Shown here: one piece after another, positions 9,639 through 18,160 of the stretch
Layout of the letters: each line of letters opens with the position of its first letter
Position numbering within the stretch: the first letter of the stretch is position 1
DNA from: Cohnella lupini
GTDB lineage: Bacteria; Bacillota; Bacilli; Paenibacillales; Paenibacillaceae
Direction of reading: 5' to 3'
Length of the DNA: 64,000 bases
Assembly (NCBI RefSeq): GCF_003386205.1
Contig: NZ_QRDY01000012.1
Span: 1-64,000, forward strand
Notes under the pieces: generated by a model
Seen by the model: only the letters and a program-made list of their open reading frames with translations
Database searches by the model: none
What the model was told of the DNA's origin: nothing
Program-made: the position numbers and the translations under genes

Positions 9639-9667
9639 ATTATATCGGACAAACTAAGGGAACTCAA
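9639..9667 (-). promoter_or_regulatory. Sigma-A promoter of gatCAB
   Basis: On the minus strand, -35 TTGAGT (9662-9667) and -10 TATAAT (9639-9644) are separated by 17 bases. No T-box or other leader structure was seen between it and gatC. Confidence 0.75.
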
Positions 9668-9687
9668 TCATTCGAAGGTGCTTCAAT

Positions 9688-9705
9688 TTACCCGTTATTG
9701 GGTAA
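9688..9705. promoter_or_regulatory. Perfect palindrome in the gatC/EAL intergenic region
   Basis: TTACCC-GTTATT-GGGTAA is an 18-base perfect inverted repeat, 39 bases before the EAL gene start. It overlaps a possible -10 (TAATAT, 9703-9708) for that gene. It looks like a repressor site, but no regulator can be assigned. Confidence 0.35.
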
Positions 9706-9743
9706 TATATTTTTACCGTCGATCACGGATAGGAGGGATTTCG

Positions 9744-10820
9744 ATGTCCCATTACCATAAAATTTCAACTTCGCTCCCTTTAAGGGATGCGGGCTTGGTA
9801 GAGTTTGCAGCTGAAAGTTCGGAAACGCGAAGCTTGTTAAGAGAAGCCATATACGATTTCGAGGACGGCGAGGATGCGCCGATAACGTTTCGCTACGATA
9901 GCCAAGAACAATTACTTAGGTTCCTGAGCAAATTGCAGCTTCGATTAAAATCGAAGGAAGACGACATCCCTGTTCAATGCCGTATTTGCTACGACCACGA
10001 ACAAGAGCCCGGTTTGTTCTCTGAAGAAGAACCGTCAAGCAAAGATGGTTGGTTTGCTCTCACCGAGTTATTCGGCGAAGTAAGCGGTAGAAGCATATCG
10101 GAATACATTTTGCATCGGATGTTCACGACGCATTTGCAGCCCGTCGTACAGCCCAACGGCAATATCGTCGGTTATGAATTTCTATTGCGGCCGTTACCCG
10201 AACAAATGCCTTTCCGTCCTGCAGAGCTATTCGAAACGGCCAGAAAAACCGGACAGCATTCTTTCTTGGACCGTGAAGCGAGACATTCCGCTATCCGTCT
10301 TAGCGCGTCCCATCTCCAAACCGGGACGAAGCGATTTATCAACTTTTTGCCTTCGTCCTTGCATAAGCCCGACACTTGTTTAAAGGGAACTTTCGAACTG
10401 ATGAAGGAAACGGGCACGGATCCTCGCGATTACGTCTTCGAAGTGATGGAGACGGAGTCTCTGGATGATCCGCGATTAGCCAAAGTATTCGACGTATACC
10501 GCCAAGAAGGCGTAAGTCTGGCTCTTGACGACGTAGGTAGCGGATCCGCGACTTTGGATACCGTCGATCGTTTGCAACCGGATTACGTTAAAATGGATCG
10601 TAGGTGGGTCAGCCATTGCGACAGCGACAACGGTAAACAGAAATATATCGAGAAATTGCTCGAACGCGTTTCCCGTTTCCACGGCGTCGTATTGGCGGAA
10701 GGCGTGGAACGAGCCGAGGAATGGGAATACCTGAGAAAAGCGGGCGTACCTTTATTTCAAGGCTTCTTGTTCGGTCGGGCCTCTCCCGTACCTTCAGCCA
10801 TTCCCGTTGCCGCATTGTAA
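9744..10820 (+). CDS. EAL-domain cyclic-di-GMP phosphodiesterase
   Basis: A 358-residue cytosolic protein. The N-terminal 120 residues are an unassigned, acidic sensory or dimerisation part; residues about 125-350 form the EAL barrel that hydrolyses c-di-GMP to pGpG. Catalytic and metal residues are kept: Glu145 (as EFL rather than EAL), Asn200, Glu233, Asp262/Asp263 (LDDVGSGSAT), Lys283, Glu319 and Gln339. The first Glu motif and the DDxG loop deviate only mildly, so activity is likely. The start has AGGAGGG seven bases before it. Stands alone, with a palindrome upstream and a strong terminator behind. Confidence 0.9.
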   Translation: MSHYHKISTSLPLRDAGLVEFAAESSETRSLLREAIYDFEDGEDAPITFRYDSQEQLLRFLSKLQLRLKSKEDDIPVQCRICYDHEQEPGLFSEEEPSSKDGWFALTELFGEVSGRSISEYILHRMFTTHLQPVVQPNGNIVGYEFLLRPLPEQMPFRPAELFETARKTGQHSFLDREARHSAIRLSASHLQTGTKRFINFLPSSLHKPDTCLKGTFELMKETGTDPRDYVFEVMETESLDDPRLAKVFDVYRQEGVSLALDDVGSGSATLDTVDRLQPDYVKMDRRWVSHCDSDNGKQKYIEKLLERVSRFHGVVLAEGVERAEEWEYLRKAGVPLFQGFLFGRASPVPSAIPVAAL

Positions 10821-10836
10821 TCGGCAATCAAACGAG

Positions 10837-10884
10837 AACGCACCCGACAAATCTGGGTTTATCCAGATTTGTCGGGTGCGTTTT
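10837..10884. terminator. Strong bidirectional terminator
   Basis: A 20-base perfect stem (10837-10856 with 10863-10882) around a six-base loop, with T residues following on the plus strand and A residues before it. It separates the EAL gene from the convergent gene at 10940. Confidence 0.92.
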
Positions 10885-10939
10885 CCGGTTCATGCGCCTT
10901 TATGCCGTACGTAAACCATGAGCTTGAGTTGAAACTCGG

Positions 10940-11320
10940 TTAGATCCAAGCCTTTAAGTTTACTTGACGAATGAATTCGTCGCGGGTCAGCACATCCTTG
11001 CTTGGTTCCTCGACGGGCTGTTCTTCTTGCCCGCCGTTCATAATGTGCTTAAAAAGCTCTTCGTTTCGCGTAACCAGGGCAAAATCTATCAGGGCTTCCC
11101 TCTCGATGCGGTCGACTTCGAGCTCTAGCAAAATCTCTTCCAATTCAATATCTTCGCAAGGCACGTAAAACTGCCTATTCGCTTTCGGTACTCGAATAAT
11201 ATAGTCGAACGCGCTGTCGTTATTGCGGTCGTAAGCTATTACGTAGCCGTATTCGCCCAGAGGCAAATTTTGCTCAAACCGGTCATCCACGATGACGATT
11301 TTCTCCCCCAGCTTCAGCAT
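10940..11320 (-). CDS. Small acidic protein with an SH3-like start and IDEAL-like segment
   Basis: A 126-residue cytosolic protein, not firmly recognised. Residues 1-60 are beta-rich (LGEKIVIVDDRFEQNLPLGEYGYVIAY), suggesting a small SH3-like barrel. Residues about 70-92 (DRIEREALIDFALVTRNEEL) resemble the short IDEAL motif found in Bacillales adaptor-like proteins such as ComK-regulator-type proteins. The tail is acidic and Pro/Glu-rich. GGGGAG lies before the ATG. Role unknown; the IDEAL reading is tentative. Confidence 0.6.
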   Translation of the reverse strand: MLKLGEKIVIVDDRFEQNLPLGEYGYVIAYDRNNDSAFDYIIRVPKANRQFYVPCEDIELEEILLELEVDRIEREALIDFALVTRNEELFKHIMNGGQEEQPVEEPSKDVLTRDEFIRQVNLKAWI

Positions 11321-11446
11321 ACCGATTCTCCCCTTCCGATGCGTGCGGTAATATTACTATCCTACTAGAAAAGGGTCACCATATGCAAATGTTGTCGGAT
11401 ACGAGTCGGAAAATGATTCTCTCGGCATTGGAAAATCGGCATCGAA

Positions 11447-12655
11447 TCACTTGATTACATAGATGCTTTCAGGTGAAAGAGTCAACGCCTTGCATCCCGT
11501 TTCCGTAATGAGATAAGTGTTTTCCAACCCGACGACTCCTAAACCAGGGAAAGTAAACTTCGGTTCGATAGCTAGAGTCATCCCTTCCTCCAGCGGCTCG
11601 TTGAACCCTCTGGCGAGAACCGGCCATTCGTCTATTTCCAAACCGATGCCGTGTCCTAAAAACTTTACTTGATCCCGTCCGAAGCCCATGAAGTGATCGG
11701 ACAACCCGGCAACTTTAGCCATCTCCAAGGCATGGGCGTACAATTGCTCGGGCGTGGCGCCGGGACGGAGATACATCTCGATACTTCTGACAATCGATTC
11801 CGCGCAATCATAGGCGGCCTGAAGCTCGGAGGTAAGTTCGCCGATAACGGCGGTGCGAGTCTGATCGATCGTATAGCCGTCGACGCAACAGCCTATGTCG
11901 ATAAGAATGGGCTCATTTCTACCTATTGGCCTAGTGCTTACGCTTTGCGGAGCGGCGGGCGATAGTCCCCGCCCTCCGGCCGGACCATCGAAATACGTCG
12001 GTTCAGCCGCGGCATCACCCGCAGAGATTACGCCCGTCATGATCTCTTGGTTATACCCGCGCATCCGCATTAAACCGATATGTCCTTGCGAGCGCATCGA
12101 TTTTTCGATAACCGAGATGAGCTCTAGCTCCGTCATCCCTTCCTTTAAGCTGGCCAATCCGGCTTCCAACGCCTCGGCAGCCACTTCGGCGGATCTACTT
12201 ATTCTCTCTATTTCATAAGCGGATTTCACGCTTCGGACTTCTCTAAGCAAGGCAGAAGCATCCTTCCATTGCGCTAGGGGTATCGACTCCGTTAAACGCA
12301 AATAGAGCTGGGCCGGCATGACGTCAAGATCGGCACCAATAATAGGAGCACGGTCCGATGAATCGAATAGGATCGAATAATCACTTGAAAGCTGCTCGCC
12401 GAAGTTCCGGAAGGAACCTAACTCCTCCGTTCGAACTTTCGACTCGCTTTTTGCGCGAATTATACTTCTTCTCACGTAATAAACGGGCTCTCCGACCGCC
12501 GGCATAAACAAATAACCGGTTTGCATGGAACCGGTGAAATAATAGAGTCCGACATTCTGCGAAATCAAACAGGCGTCAAAGCCGCCTTCGGCTAACTTTC
12601 TTTGCATCCTCAGCCTGCGGTTCAACCACTCTTCTTGCGGCGGGGATATATGCAT
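11447..12655 (-). CDS. M24-family metallopeptidase (Xaa-Pro dipeptidase-like)
   Basis: A 402-residue soluble peptidase with a creatinase-like N-terminal domain (1-150) and a pita-bread M24 domain. The dinuclear metal ligands are visible: Asp in LIDIGCCVDGY, Asp in TIDQTRT, His in FLGHGIGLEID, Glu in AIEPKF and Glu in GLENTY. Likely an Xaa-Pro dipeptidase or related aminopeptidase in peptide recycling. ATG 12655 is chosen because AAGGAG lies ten bases upstream; an in-frame ATG at 12685 has no such site. Single gene. Confidence 0.88.
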   Translation of the reverse strand: MHISPPQEEWLNRRLRMQRKLAEGGFDACLISQNVGLYYFTGSMQTGYLFMPAVGEPVYYVRRSIIRAKSESKVRTEELGSFRNFGEQLSSDYSILFDSSDRAPIIGADLDVMPAQLYLRLTESIPLAQWKDASALLREVRSVKSAYEIERISRSAEVAAEALEAGLASLKEGMTELELISVIEKSMRSQGHIGLMRMRGYNQEIMTGVISAGDAAAEPTYFDGPAGGRGLSPAAPQSVSTRPIGRNEPILIDIGCCVDGYTIDQTRTAVIGELTSELQAAYDCAESIVRSIEMYLRPGATPEQLYAHALEMAKVAGLSDHFMGFGRDQVKFLGHGIGLEIDEWPVLARGFNEPLEEGMTLAIEPKFTFPGLGVVGLENTYLITETGCKALTLSPESIYVIK

Positions 12656-12794
12656 TTTATCGCCACTCCTTAGTTGTCCATCCATTCGCTATCCATTAGA
12701 GCAAAGATAGGACACGGAGTCAACTTGGAGATCGATTCAGGGGGAACCGAGCGCTACGATCTGCTTCGACCGTTAGGGGGACAAGTCTAATCCA

Positions 12795-13277
12795 TCAATA
12801 AACCAACTCCGCCGTACCTTTCAAATCCCACTCGACCGGACCGAGCACCCCGAAAAGCCTTGGATACTTTACATGAATAATTAAGACCACTCCGGGGCGA
12901 AAGAGCGTCACTTCGTAGTCATATAGGTCATTCCGATAAACGAAAGGAAACTCAGAATCATCGTTTATGACTTCGAATAATCGGATTTCGACCGCATCCC
13001 TCAGAAAACTGCCCTGGACCGGATTCATCCCGTCATCAAGCGACAGGTTCGCTTGCAAATAATACAGCGTCGCCTCTTCGGCCAACGAGGCATCTATCGA
13101 GAGCACGCCCATTTCAAGCTTATCGCGATCCAATTGCTGCGCCGAGGCATGAGCGGCACGATCCACGGCGCGCTTAGCCTCGTGTACCGTGCCCATCGCG
13201 ATCTCTTCGTCCACTTGCAATACATGAAGCATCCACCATAGGACGATCATCAGGACGCTAAACACTAATTTGGCCAT
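12795..13277 (-). CDS. TadE/TadG-like pseudopilin, distal gene of the tad operon
   Basis: A 160-residue protein with one N-terminal membrane helix (about 3-22) and an extracellular domain. The segment after the helix (AKRAVDRAAHASAQQLDRDK) has the Ala-rich pattern that follows the helix in TadE/TadG-type minor pilins, and the end (PVEWDLKGTAELVY) is beta-rich. It is the last gene of the tad operon. AAGGAG precedes the ATG. The assignment rests on topology and context more than on clear sequence identity. Confidence 0.6.
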   Translation of the reverse strand: MAKLVFSVLMIVLWWMLHVLQVDEEIAMGTVHEAKRAVDRAAHASAQQLDRDKLEMGVLSIDASLAEEATLYYLQANLSLDDGMNPVQGSFLRDAVEIRLFEVINDDSEFPFVYRNDLYDYEVTLFRPGVVLIIHVKYPRLFGVLGPVEWDLKGTAELVY

Positions 13278-13292
13278 AAAGGCTATGACTCC

Positions 13293-13724
13293 TTATCCGG
13301 TTGGAACATATTCGCTCATTTTCATTCCGCCTCCCGAAATACGGGCATCGTCCGAGTTAGGAGCCAAGCCGATTAGACGATCGATATTGAGCAGGTTCTC
13401 GTAAGGGTACGCGATGCGAAGTTTAATTCCGGTTCCTCTTGGCAAAGGGACGGCGGAATTATCCCCTTCCGCTCCGGAAGTGGAGGTCACTTCATATTGG
13501 AGCAAGGAGGCCTCGAATCCGAATTCCGAAAGCCGTCCTCTCGATTCCGCGAGCATATCTCCGTCGATATATCCGTACCGGCCGCTAGCTCCTATTTCAA
13601 GCAGATAGTCTGCTTCTTGTTGAAGCAACGCTTGGCGGATGACGAGCACGTGTTTATATATAGGCGAAAACATCAACCAACAAAACAAGGAAGCGAATAA
13701 CACGAACACAAGAAGCTGCTTCAC
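13293..13724 (-). CDS. Pseudopilin-like membrane-anchored protein of the tad operon
   Basis: A 143-residue protein with an N-terminal membrane helix (about 3-22) and a soluble outer part rich in Ser, Gly and acidic residues. It starts at GTG 13724, and its start overlaps the stop of the preceding 48-residue gene by three bases (GTGA), so translation is probably coupled. Sequence family is not recognised. Position and topology suggest a minor pilin or TadE/F-like component. Confidence 0.6.
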   Translation of the reverse strand: MKQLLVFVLFASLFCWLMFSPIYKHVLVIRQALLQQEADYLLEIGASGRYGYIDGDMLAESRGRLSEFGFEASLLQYEVTSTSGAEGDNSAVPLPRGTGIKLRIAYPYENLLNIDRLIGLAPNSDDARISGGGMKMSEYVPTG

Positions 13725-13867
13725 GGACTAATCCTTGAAATCCGTTCCGCCATGTTTCCGCCCGAATTCGTAATCTTGGCTTTCGTACCTTCGTCGCCTA
13801 AGCTAATCGTCGAATATAACAAAACTACGGTTACTATCAGCAGCATAGTCATCAACAGTTGTCGCAT
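13721..13867 (-). CDS. 48-residue membrane peptide of the tad operon, paralogue of its neighbour
   Basis: A short gene starting MRQLLMTMLLIVTVVLLYST, a single hydrophobic helix followed by a small polar tail (GDEGTKAKI...). AAAGGAG lies ten bases before the ATG. It resembles the next upstream peptide in length, MR start, helix and a G-T-K/R-A-K/R-I motif. Its stop overlaps the start of the downstream gene. The size and locus suggest a Flp-like pilin or a small assembly factor, but the usual Gly/Glu-Phe prepilin cleavage motif is not seen. Confidence 0.65.
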   Translation of the reverse strand: MRQLLMTMLLIVTVVLLYSTISLGDEGTKAKITNSGGNMAERISRISP

Positions 13868-13899
13868 CTTCCGGAATCTCCTTTCCTATATCCTCCTCT

Positions 13900-14049
13900 T
13901 TAGGGTTGGAGGCTTCCTAGCGTAGTGTTGGCTGTCGTGCCATGAGTTTCGATTCGTGCGCGAGTACCCGTATTATCTTGAGCAACGATGGCATTAAACA
14001 TCAGCGCAACGACGATCAGCATCATAACGGTTATTAATATATTTCTCAT
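13900..14049 (-). CDS. 49-residue membrane peptide of the tad operon
   Basis: Starts MRNILITVMMLIVVALMFNA, one hydrophobic helix, then a polar tail containing DNTGTRARIETHG. GGGAGG lies seven bases before the ATG. It lies 15 bases after tadC and just before its 48-residue paralogue, so the pair looks like a tandem duplication. Candidate structural or minor pilin subunit; the family is not recognised and no standard prepilin processing site is visible. Confidence 0.65.
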   Translation of the reverse strand: MRNILITVMMLIVVALMFNAIVAQDNTGTRARIETHGTTANTTLGSLQP

Positions 14050-14064
14050 TCGAACGCCTCCCTT

Positions 14065-14955
14065 CTATGGATTGAGAGCGTCAAAAAGCTTAGAAGCCTC
14101 TTGCACCCAGGGGTAAAGAAAGATTTGAAAAGTATATAAAATAGGGATTCCAGCCAGCACGAACAACAGATAGGACGTCGTTTCCTTACGACTGTCCTTG
14201 GCTAAGTCGATCTGAGATTTATAGTCTCTGACGACCTCCCTGAGCATGTCGTATATTTCATCGCTTTCGTTAAGCCTGAGCGATCGCATGCTTTCGGCAA
14301 ATCCGTACGCCTCGTCCGTTCCCAGCCTCTCTTTGAACAACTTCAAGGCCGCGTCGGCGTCATGGTACCATTCATTCAGCAACAATCCCATTTCGCTTCG
14401 AATGTGCCGCGTCAAGGAAAGACATTTCATAAGCTTGCCGTGGAGATTCATTCTTGAACCCGTATAGTAGAGCAATTGACTGCTAACCGCAACGATCTCT
14501 CGCCTGATTCTGTCTTTCCGATAGCGGCGAATAGACTGCAGCCACATACGGTCGCATGCCGTTATCCCGATTGCGGCCGCGAGTCCAAGGAGCAAATTAA
14601 TTCGCAACAAGGATGAAATCAAACCGTTTTCTCCCAATAAATAAACGCCAGCCCCTATCAACGGAAGCAAAAATAACAAACACCGAACGTAAGACAAGTA
14701 AGCCTCGGGAGGGAATCGGATTCCGCACCCGGCAAGCAGCATTCTCCTTTCCTGGAGACTAATGCTCTCCCTGTCCGTATGCCATAGCTTAAGCCACCAA
14801 ATCGGCGCCTGACGATGCTTCCATCCTCGCAAATGAATCCGCCAACGGTTATTGGGAACGAAAGAGACCCTCAATATCAGCATGAAGCCGAGAAATAAGA
14901 GCGCAAACTGGACTAGCCAGCCTATCCCGACAACCATCGTCCGAGTGAATTCCAT
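14065..14955 (-). CDS. tadC: TadC-like type II secretion F-domain membrane protein
   Basis: A 296-residue inner-membrane platform protein for pilus or secretion assembly. There is a membrane helix near residues 8-28, two around 90-135, then a long cytosolic helical part (AVSSQLLYYTGSRMNLHGKL) and a C-terminal helix (YLLFVLAGIPILYTFQIFLY), the T2SSF layout. It pairs with TadB. AGGAGGG precedes the ATG. It follows tadB by 24 bases. Confidence 0.8.
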   Translation of the reverse strand: MEFTRTMVVGIGWLVQFALLFLGFMLILRVSFVPNNRWRIHLRGWKHRQAPIWWLKLWHTDRESISLQERRMLLAGCGIRFPPEAYLSYVRCLLFLLPLIGAGVYLLGENGLISSLLRINLLLGLAAAIGITACDRMWLQSIRRYRKDRIRREIVAVSSQLLYYTGSRMNLHGKLMKCLSLTRHIRSEMGLLLNEWYHDADAALKLFKERLGTDEAYGFAESMRSLRLNESDEIYDMLREVVRDYKSQIDLAKDSRKETTSYLLFVLAGIPILYTFQIFLYPWVQEASKLFDALNP

Positions 14956-14979
14956 CTTGTTCGCCCTCCTATCCCCCTC

Positions 14980-15915
14980 TTAAATTCTTCTTCTAGATAA
15001 GTAGAGTCCCATCATTAGGGAGCCGAAAAGCAGCACGACGGCATTCAGCAGCATGCCTCTCCCTCCGGAGTCCACAATATAGTATTCATAGCTGCCTTCG
15101 GGATTCAGACGGAAGTTAACGCCCATGAACAAAACCAAAAACAAGATCGGAGCAAAATTGGCCATTCTGATCTCGAGAAGCCTATGCCGTTCCTGTTGGT
15201 TGGCGATCTGTGCTTTGCGCATATCGAAAATGAGCTCCCTCAAGTTGTCCGATACATTGTTTCCTTCCTCCAGCGCTACTCTCAGAATGCTCCCGAAGTA
15301 ATCCGACCACACGCTTCCAAAAGATAGAGAAAACCTGCGCAGACTTCCCTCGTCATCCCCTTTAACCGATAAGTTTCGGTAAAGCTGATCGAATACCGCC
15401 TGCACTTCTCCCGGAAGTCGACGTTCTTCGACAGTTCTCTGCAAGGCAATTCGGATATGACGGCAGCCGGTAACGAGATAACACTGATAAAACAGCTCCA
15501 CTGCAGGTAGGAATTCTAATCGGGTCGCCATCTGCCGATTTACGAGCGACATGCGCAGAAACAAATACGGTAAACACCCCAATATAATCAGCAACATCGC
15601 CACCGACCGGATAGACTGAAACACCATCACGCCCGCTGAGATGCCCGTCAATGAGAGAGTTGCGGAACAGTAGACGAATCCTTTCGGACTCAATCGCCAT
15701 CCTAATGCCGATAACAGATCTGATATATGCCGCATCGGCTTGTTTAATCGCCCCCAATATACGGATATTTCCGTATTCCAGCGAGTTTCCTTTGCAGTAT
15801 GCAGCCTGCGTTTAAGAGAATGAACATCTATCCAAATCGACAAGCTTTGCCGAATGCAAAAGTACAGAAGAATGAAGAGAACAATGATAAGTGATACGAT
15901 CGCCGCTTTCATCAT
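14980..15915 (-). CDS. tadB: TadB-like type II secretion F-domain membrane protein
   Basis: A 311-residue platform protein with N-terminal helix 5-22, two central helices around 85-125, a cytosolic F domain (EFLPAVELFYQCYLVTGCRH; LRVALEEGNNVSDNLRELIF) and two C-terminal helices. The pattern VALEEGNNVSDNL matches the usual T2SSF motif. The start overlaps the cpaF stop by four bases (ATGA), so the genes are translationally coupled. Confidence 0.82.
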   Translation of the reverse strand: MMKAAIVSLIIVLFILLYFCIRQSLSIWIDVHSLKRRLHTAKETRWNTEISVYWGRLNKPMRHISDLLSALGWRLSPKGFVYCSATLSLTGISAGVMVFQSIRSVAMLLIILGCLPYLFLRMSLVNRQMATRLEFLPAVELFYQCYLVTGCRHIRIALQRTVEERRLPGEVQAVFDQLYRNLSVKGDDEGSLRRFSLSFGSVWSDYFGSILRVALEEGNNVSDNLRELIFDMRKAQIANQQERHRLLEIRMANFAPILFLVLFMGVNFRLNPEGSYEYYIVDSGGRGMLLNAVVLLFGSLMMGLYLSRRRI

Positions 15916-17327
15916 TTGTCACTTGCCTCCCCTAGTACGGAAACAGACCCCGACTCCAAACTTCGAAAACCCTCTGGATCGTTTCTTGAAATTTTCTTCA
16001 ATGACTTAGCGGAGAACGTCTCTTCGAATATCCAATTTCCCGAGGATTCATCGAATCGAACCAAGTCTCTAATTCGAATAGCCCCGTCTAGCCACTCGAA
16101 TTCCCCAACCCGGGTCAGCTTCCGAACGCCGTTGATCATTCTCATCTCAAATCCGATATGAGTCACGTGCTCGGTAATCCGTCTGATCATCGTAACCGGA
16201 TTCATCCCCCTACCATCTAACATGCACATGTCGGTAATCGTATCCGGGACGTCTTCCAAACCGTTGGCATGCACGGAAGTGATACTCCCTTCATGCCCCC
16301 TCGTGCAGGCTCTCACGTAAATATTGGCATCTTCATCCCGAATTTCCGCATGGCATATTCTTTGCGGGGATTGCCTAAGCGCCAGCTTAAAAGCCTGACG
16401 CGGACCATGGACCGGATCATCCTCGTCCGCCTCGTACTCCACGACGTTTTTGTCCGGAAAGTCTCTGGCGAGCATCAGCTCGTAACGGCTTTCTATCGTT
16501 ATGATTCTCTCTTCATTCGGCATGGCGGAGATTAGAGCCTTGATTAAATGCGTTTTTCCGGTGTTCGTCGCACCGATCACTACCATATTGAACCGGCTGC
16601 GGACGATAATCATGAGCAGTTCGCGGACACGATCGTCCATCGTTCCGTATTCCGGTTTACATAACGTCTCCAGATTAAACCTCTTTACCGTGTATAGTCG
16701 TATGGTCAGAGTCGGCTGCGCCGTAAATCCGAAGCCGGTTAACGTCACTCGCGAGCCGTCGAGCAGAAGGACCTCCGCCCATCTCTTGCGAGGATTGATT
16801 CTGTCGTTGTTAAATAGAACAAGGTTTTGTTGAATTCTCTCCACGTGGCTCAACTCTTGAAACCGATAGGGGGAGGCTGTCGCCCTGCCATCCCGCACCT
16901 CGAAAATCCGCGTGCCTACGACTTGAACCTCCTCCAATCCCTCGCGGTTTCGAAGAACAAGCTCCAATACATTCATCCCGATAACTTCGGCGAACAATGC
17001 TTCAGCCAGCGTCGCGTAAGGTAGGCTGCCGAAGGACAGATGTTGCAGCCTTTTCTTGATGATCCAATCCGAAATAACCGCTAGCATCTCTGCCCTTTCC
17101 TGGGGAAATCCGATTACCGCGCGATTCAGCTTCTCGGCATAAAGTCTTCGCTCTTCTTCGCTCCATCCTCTCGGAGTCGCTAACATGTGACGCACTTCTT
17201 CCGTATACGCCCGTAAGCCCATCAATCCATCCTGCCTTTCGCCGGAGGACGTCGTCGATTGAATCGAGCTTTGCAAGTCGGCAGCATATGCCGAAGGAGA
17301 GAACCTTTTGGCGGCTACCTCGCTCAT
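15912..17327 (-). CDS. cpaF: CpaF/TadA-type pilus assembly ATPase
   Basis: A 471-residue hexameric secretion ATPase that powers Tad pilus or protein export. After an N-terminal helical part, the nucleotide-binding domain has Walker A GATNTGKT (252-259), an Asp/Glu box (IITIESRYELML), the Walker B-like HAEIRDED (326-333) and the His box GSITSVHANG (348-356). Its start overlaps cpaE and its end overlaps tadB by four bases each. Confidence 0.9.
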   Translation of the reverse strand: MSEVAAKRFSPSAYAADLQSSIQSTTSSGERQDGLMGLRAYTEEVRHMLATPRGWSEEERRLYAEKLNRAVIGFPQERAEMLAVISDWIIKKRLQHLSFGSLPYATLAEALFAEVIGMNVLELVLRNREGLEEVQVVGTRIFEVRDGRATASPYRFQELSHVERIQQNLVLFNNDRINPRKRWAEVLLLDGSRVTLTGFGFTAQPTLTIRLYTVKRFNLETLCKPEYGTMDDRVRELLMIIVRSRFNMVVIGATNTGKTHLIKALISAMPNEERIITIESRYELMLARDFPDKNVVEYEADEDDPVHGPRQAFKLALRQSPQRICHAEIRDEDANIYVRACTRGHEGSITSVHANGLEDVPDTITDMCMLDGRGMNPVTMIRRITEHVTHIGFEMRMINGVRKLTRVGEFEWLDGAIRIRDLVRFDESSGNWIFEETFSAKSLKKISRNDPEGFRSLESGSVSVLGEASDK

Positions 17328-18160
17328 ACGTCTCTCCGCCTATGCACCATCAGCCTGCGCATCCATGGCCGTTCCGTCTTCTGAAGTCTTTGCGCCCAAT
17401 TCATACGCTTAAGCATTGGTGTAGCTAACGCATCGAATGCCGCCGCGTTTTTCTCCTCTGAGGCCAGCCACTCATCCAATCTGCCGCTGTCCAATTGCAA
17501 GTGGACGCTTTCGAGCAGCTTCAGCTCCGTGAAATCGTTACAGCCGGTCTCTTTGCGTATTTCCTTCATCCTAAATCCCCCCGACGTTCGATGATTGCGA
17601 TGCAACAACACCAACCGGAACTGTTCCGGCAATATTCCGAATTGCGATCCTACTTGCCCCGTCCAGCGGTGGATATCCTCTTGGAAGTGGCTGAGGCTGT
17701 CCGTAGTGACCAGGAACCTTTCATCGGCTTCCCGCATTGCGCATACGGTCGCCGCATTATCCCAATACGCGCTTACGTCCGCGATCGTTAAATCGAACGC
17801 TTCTCGGGAAGCCGCCAACAACCGTTGCACGTCTTCCGGCTCGTAATATTCGGCCTGTTCTCTCGCCATATTGCCGAATAATACGTGAAGCCCTCCAAGC
17901 TTCGGAGAACGGAAAGCATACTGCCGTAGCTTATCGCCGGTCAACGTACCTGCCCTGATCTCGGGCTTGACCCCATCCAAGGTCACGTCCGGCTTGTCTA
18001 TCCCCAAATATAAATGGGTCTTGGCGCTCTTGAGATTCAGACAGAGGTACCCAACCTTACGCCCCGTCAATGACGCTATGCGATAGGCCGTTCCGAAAGC
18101 GGTAAGGGACGTTCCGATATTCGGCGTCGATCCTCCGAAAGCAGCTAAGATTCCGGACAT
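17324..18160 (-). CDS. CpaE/TadZ-like ParA-family protein with degenerate P-loop
   Basis: A 278-residue MinD/ParA-fold protein that would place or regulate the Tad machine at the membrane. The fold is suggested by the N-terminal strand and loop (GILAAFGGSTPNIGTSLTAF), the following helix (AYRIASLTGRKVGYLCLNLK) and a switch-like LTIADVSAYWDN. The loop lacks both lysines of a deviant Walker A motif, so ATP hydrolysis is doubtful. TadZ proteins with altered P-loops are known. Start follows cpaB by a TAATG overlap. Confidence 0.72.
   Translation of the reverse strand: MSGILAAFGGSTPNIGTSLTAFGTAYRIASLTGRKVGYLCLNLKSAKTHLYLGIDKPDVTLDGVKPEIRAGTLTGDKLRQYAFRSPKLGGLHVLFGNMAREQAEYYEPEDVQRLLAASREAFDLTIADVSAYWDNAATVCAMREADERFLVTTDSLSHFQEDIHRWTGQVGSQFGILPEQFRLVLLHRNHRTSGGFRMKEIRKETGCNDFTELKLLESVHLQLDSGRLDEWLASEEKNAAAFDALATPMLKRMNWAQRLQKTERPWMRRLMVHRRRDV

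Noticed and set aside
11382-11453. 23-codon plus-strand frame starting MQMLSDTSRK between two leftward genes
   Set aside because: Too short, no clear ribosome binding site, and it runs into the end of the M24 peptidase gene.
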